A stretch of DNA of 64,000 bases from Vibrio sp. STUT-A11 (GTDB lineage: Bacteria; Pseudomonadota; Gammaproteobacteria; Enterobacterales; Vibrionaceae), in assembly GCF_026000435.1 (NCBI RefSeq), contig NZ_AP026764.1, positions 124,001 to 188,000 on the forward strand. The letters are read 5' to 3'. The translations under genes were made by a program, and so were the position numbers. Each line of letters begins with the position of its first letter. Positions within the stretch are counted from its first letter, which is position 1. Shown here piece by piece: positions 63,991 through 64,000 of this stretch. Under the pieces are notes generated by a model. The model did not search any database. It was given only the letters and a program-made list of their open reading frames with translations, and was not told the DNA's origin.

Positions 63991-64000
63991 TTTTTAACGT

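Noticed and set aside
1..64000. CRISPR arrays, rRNA, tRNA, prophage, plasmid origin
   Set aside because: No regularly spaced repeats, cloverleaf-like sequences, rRNA segments, phage structural genes or replication genes were seen by eye.

Overview
The window looks like a piece of a Vibrio chromosome, probably the second chromosome of a Harveyi-clade species. Three things point there. There are typical Vibrio small-chromosome genes (nadE with a NadD-like partner, pyrC, cheV, a DUF3360 transporter). The siderophore genes match the anguibactin system, known from plasmid pJM1 of V. anguillarum and from chromosomes of V. campbellii/V. harveyi. The gene style is that of a moderate-GC gammaproteobacterium. 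The species assignment is an inference. No rRNA, tRNA, CRISPR array or prophage was found.

Layout. 1-1.7 kb: the end of a TonB-dependent siderophore receptor followed by a siderophore-binding periplasmic protein. 1.8-16.3 kb: mostly housekeeping genes (YajD-like HNH protein, PpiC, CheV, a TetR regulator, YfcZ-like protein, a secreted repeat protein, an acyltransferase, an AraC-like protein, NAD synthesis genes, a MOSC/flavoreductase/ferredoxin fusion, a Pmp3-like peptide, pyrC, DUF808, an M14 peptidase, a DnaQ-like exonuclease). 16.5-20.6 kb: an alpha-glucoside PTS, a GH4 6-phospho-alpha-glucosidase and a divergent GntR regulator. 20.8-22.6 kb: an MsbA-type ABC exporter. 22.6-26.3 kb: a decaying accessory stretch with small orphan genes, a frameshifted HAD phosphatase and the remains of a sigma-54 regulator. 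26.4-30.1 kb: a probable persulfide/sulfur-handling operon (peroxiredoxin, ETHE1-like metallo-hydrolase, DUF442 sulfur transferase, SulP transporter). 30.4-31.9 kb: DUF3360. 32.2-33.6 kb: a broken IS21-type istA.

33.8-59.6 kb is a nearly complete anguibactin locus: angA (truncated) and angM on the minus strand; fatDCBA-angR-angT on the plus strand; angU and angN on the minus strand; angH, two ABC half-transporters, angC and angE on the plus strand; angB on the minus strand. AngC, AngB and AngA make 2,3-dihydroxybenzoate (DHB), and AngE loads it on the AngB carrier domain. AngR activates cysteine. AngN has two intact heterocyclization domains. AngM has a carrier and a condensation domain. AngH and AngU supply N-hydroxyhistamine, AngT is the editing/release thioesterase, and FatA-D import the ferric siderophore. 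Fur-box-like sites lie before angM/fatD, angN and angB. Three catalytic features are missing: angA lacks its last third, AngR has Asn and Ala in place of key Cy and PCP residues, and the AngN carrier motif lacks a serine. Only the AngM and AngB carriers look competent. No phosphopantetheinyl transferase and no stand-alone import ATPase gene is in the window.

59.9-64 kb: an AraC regulator divergent from an EamA transporter, a diguanylate cyclase that probably starts at TTG, and an Hsp20 chaperone.
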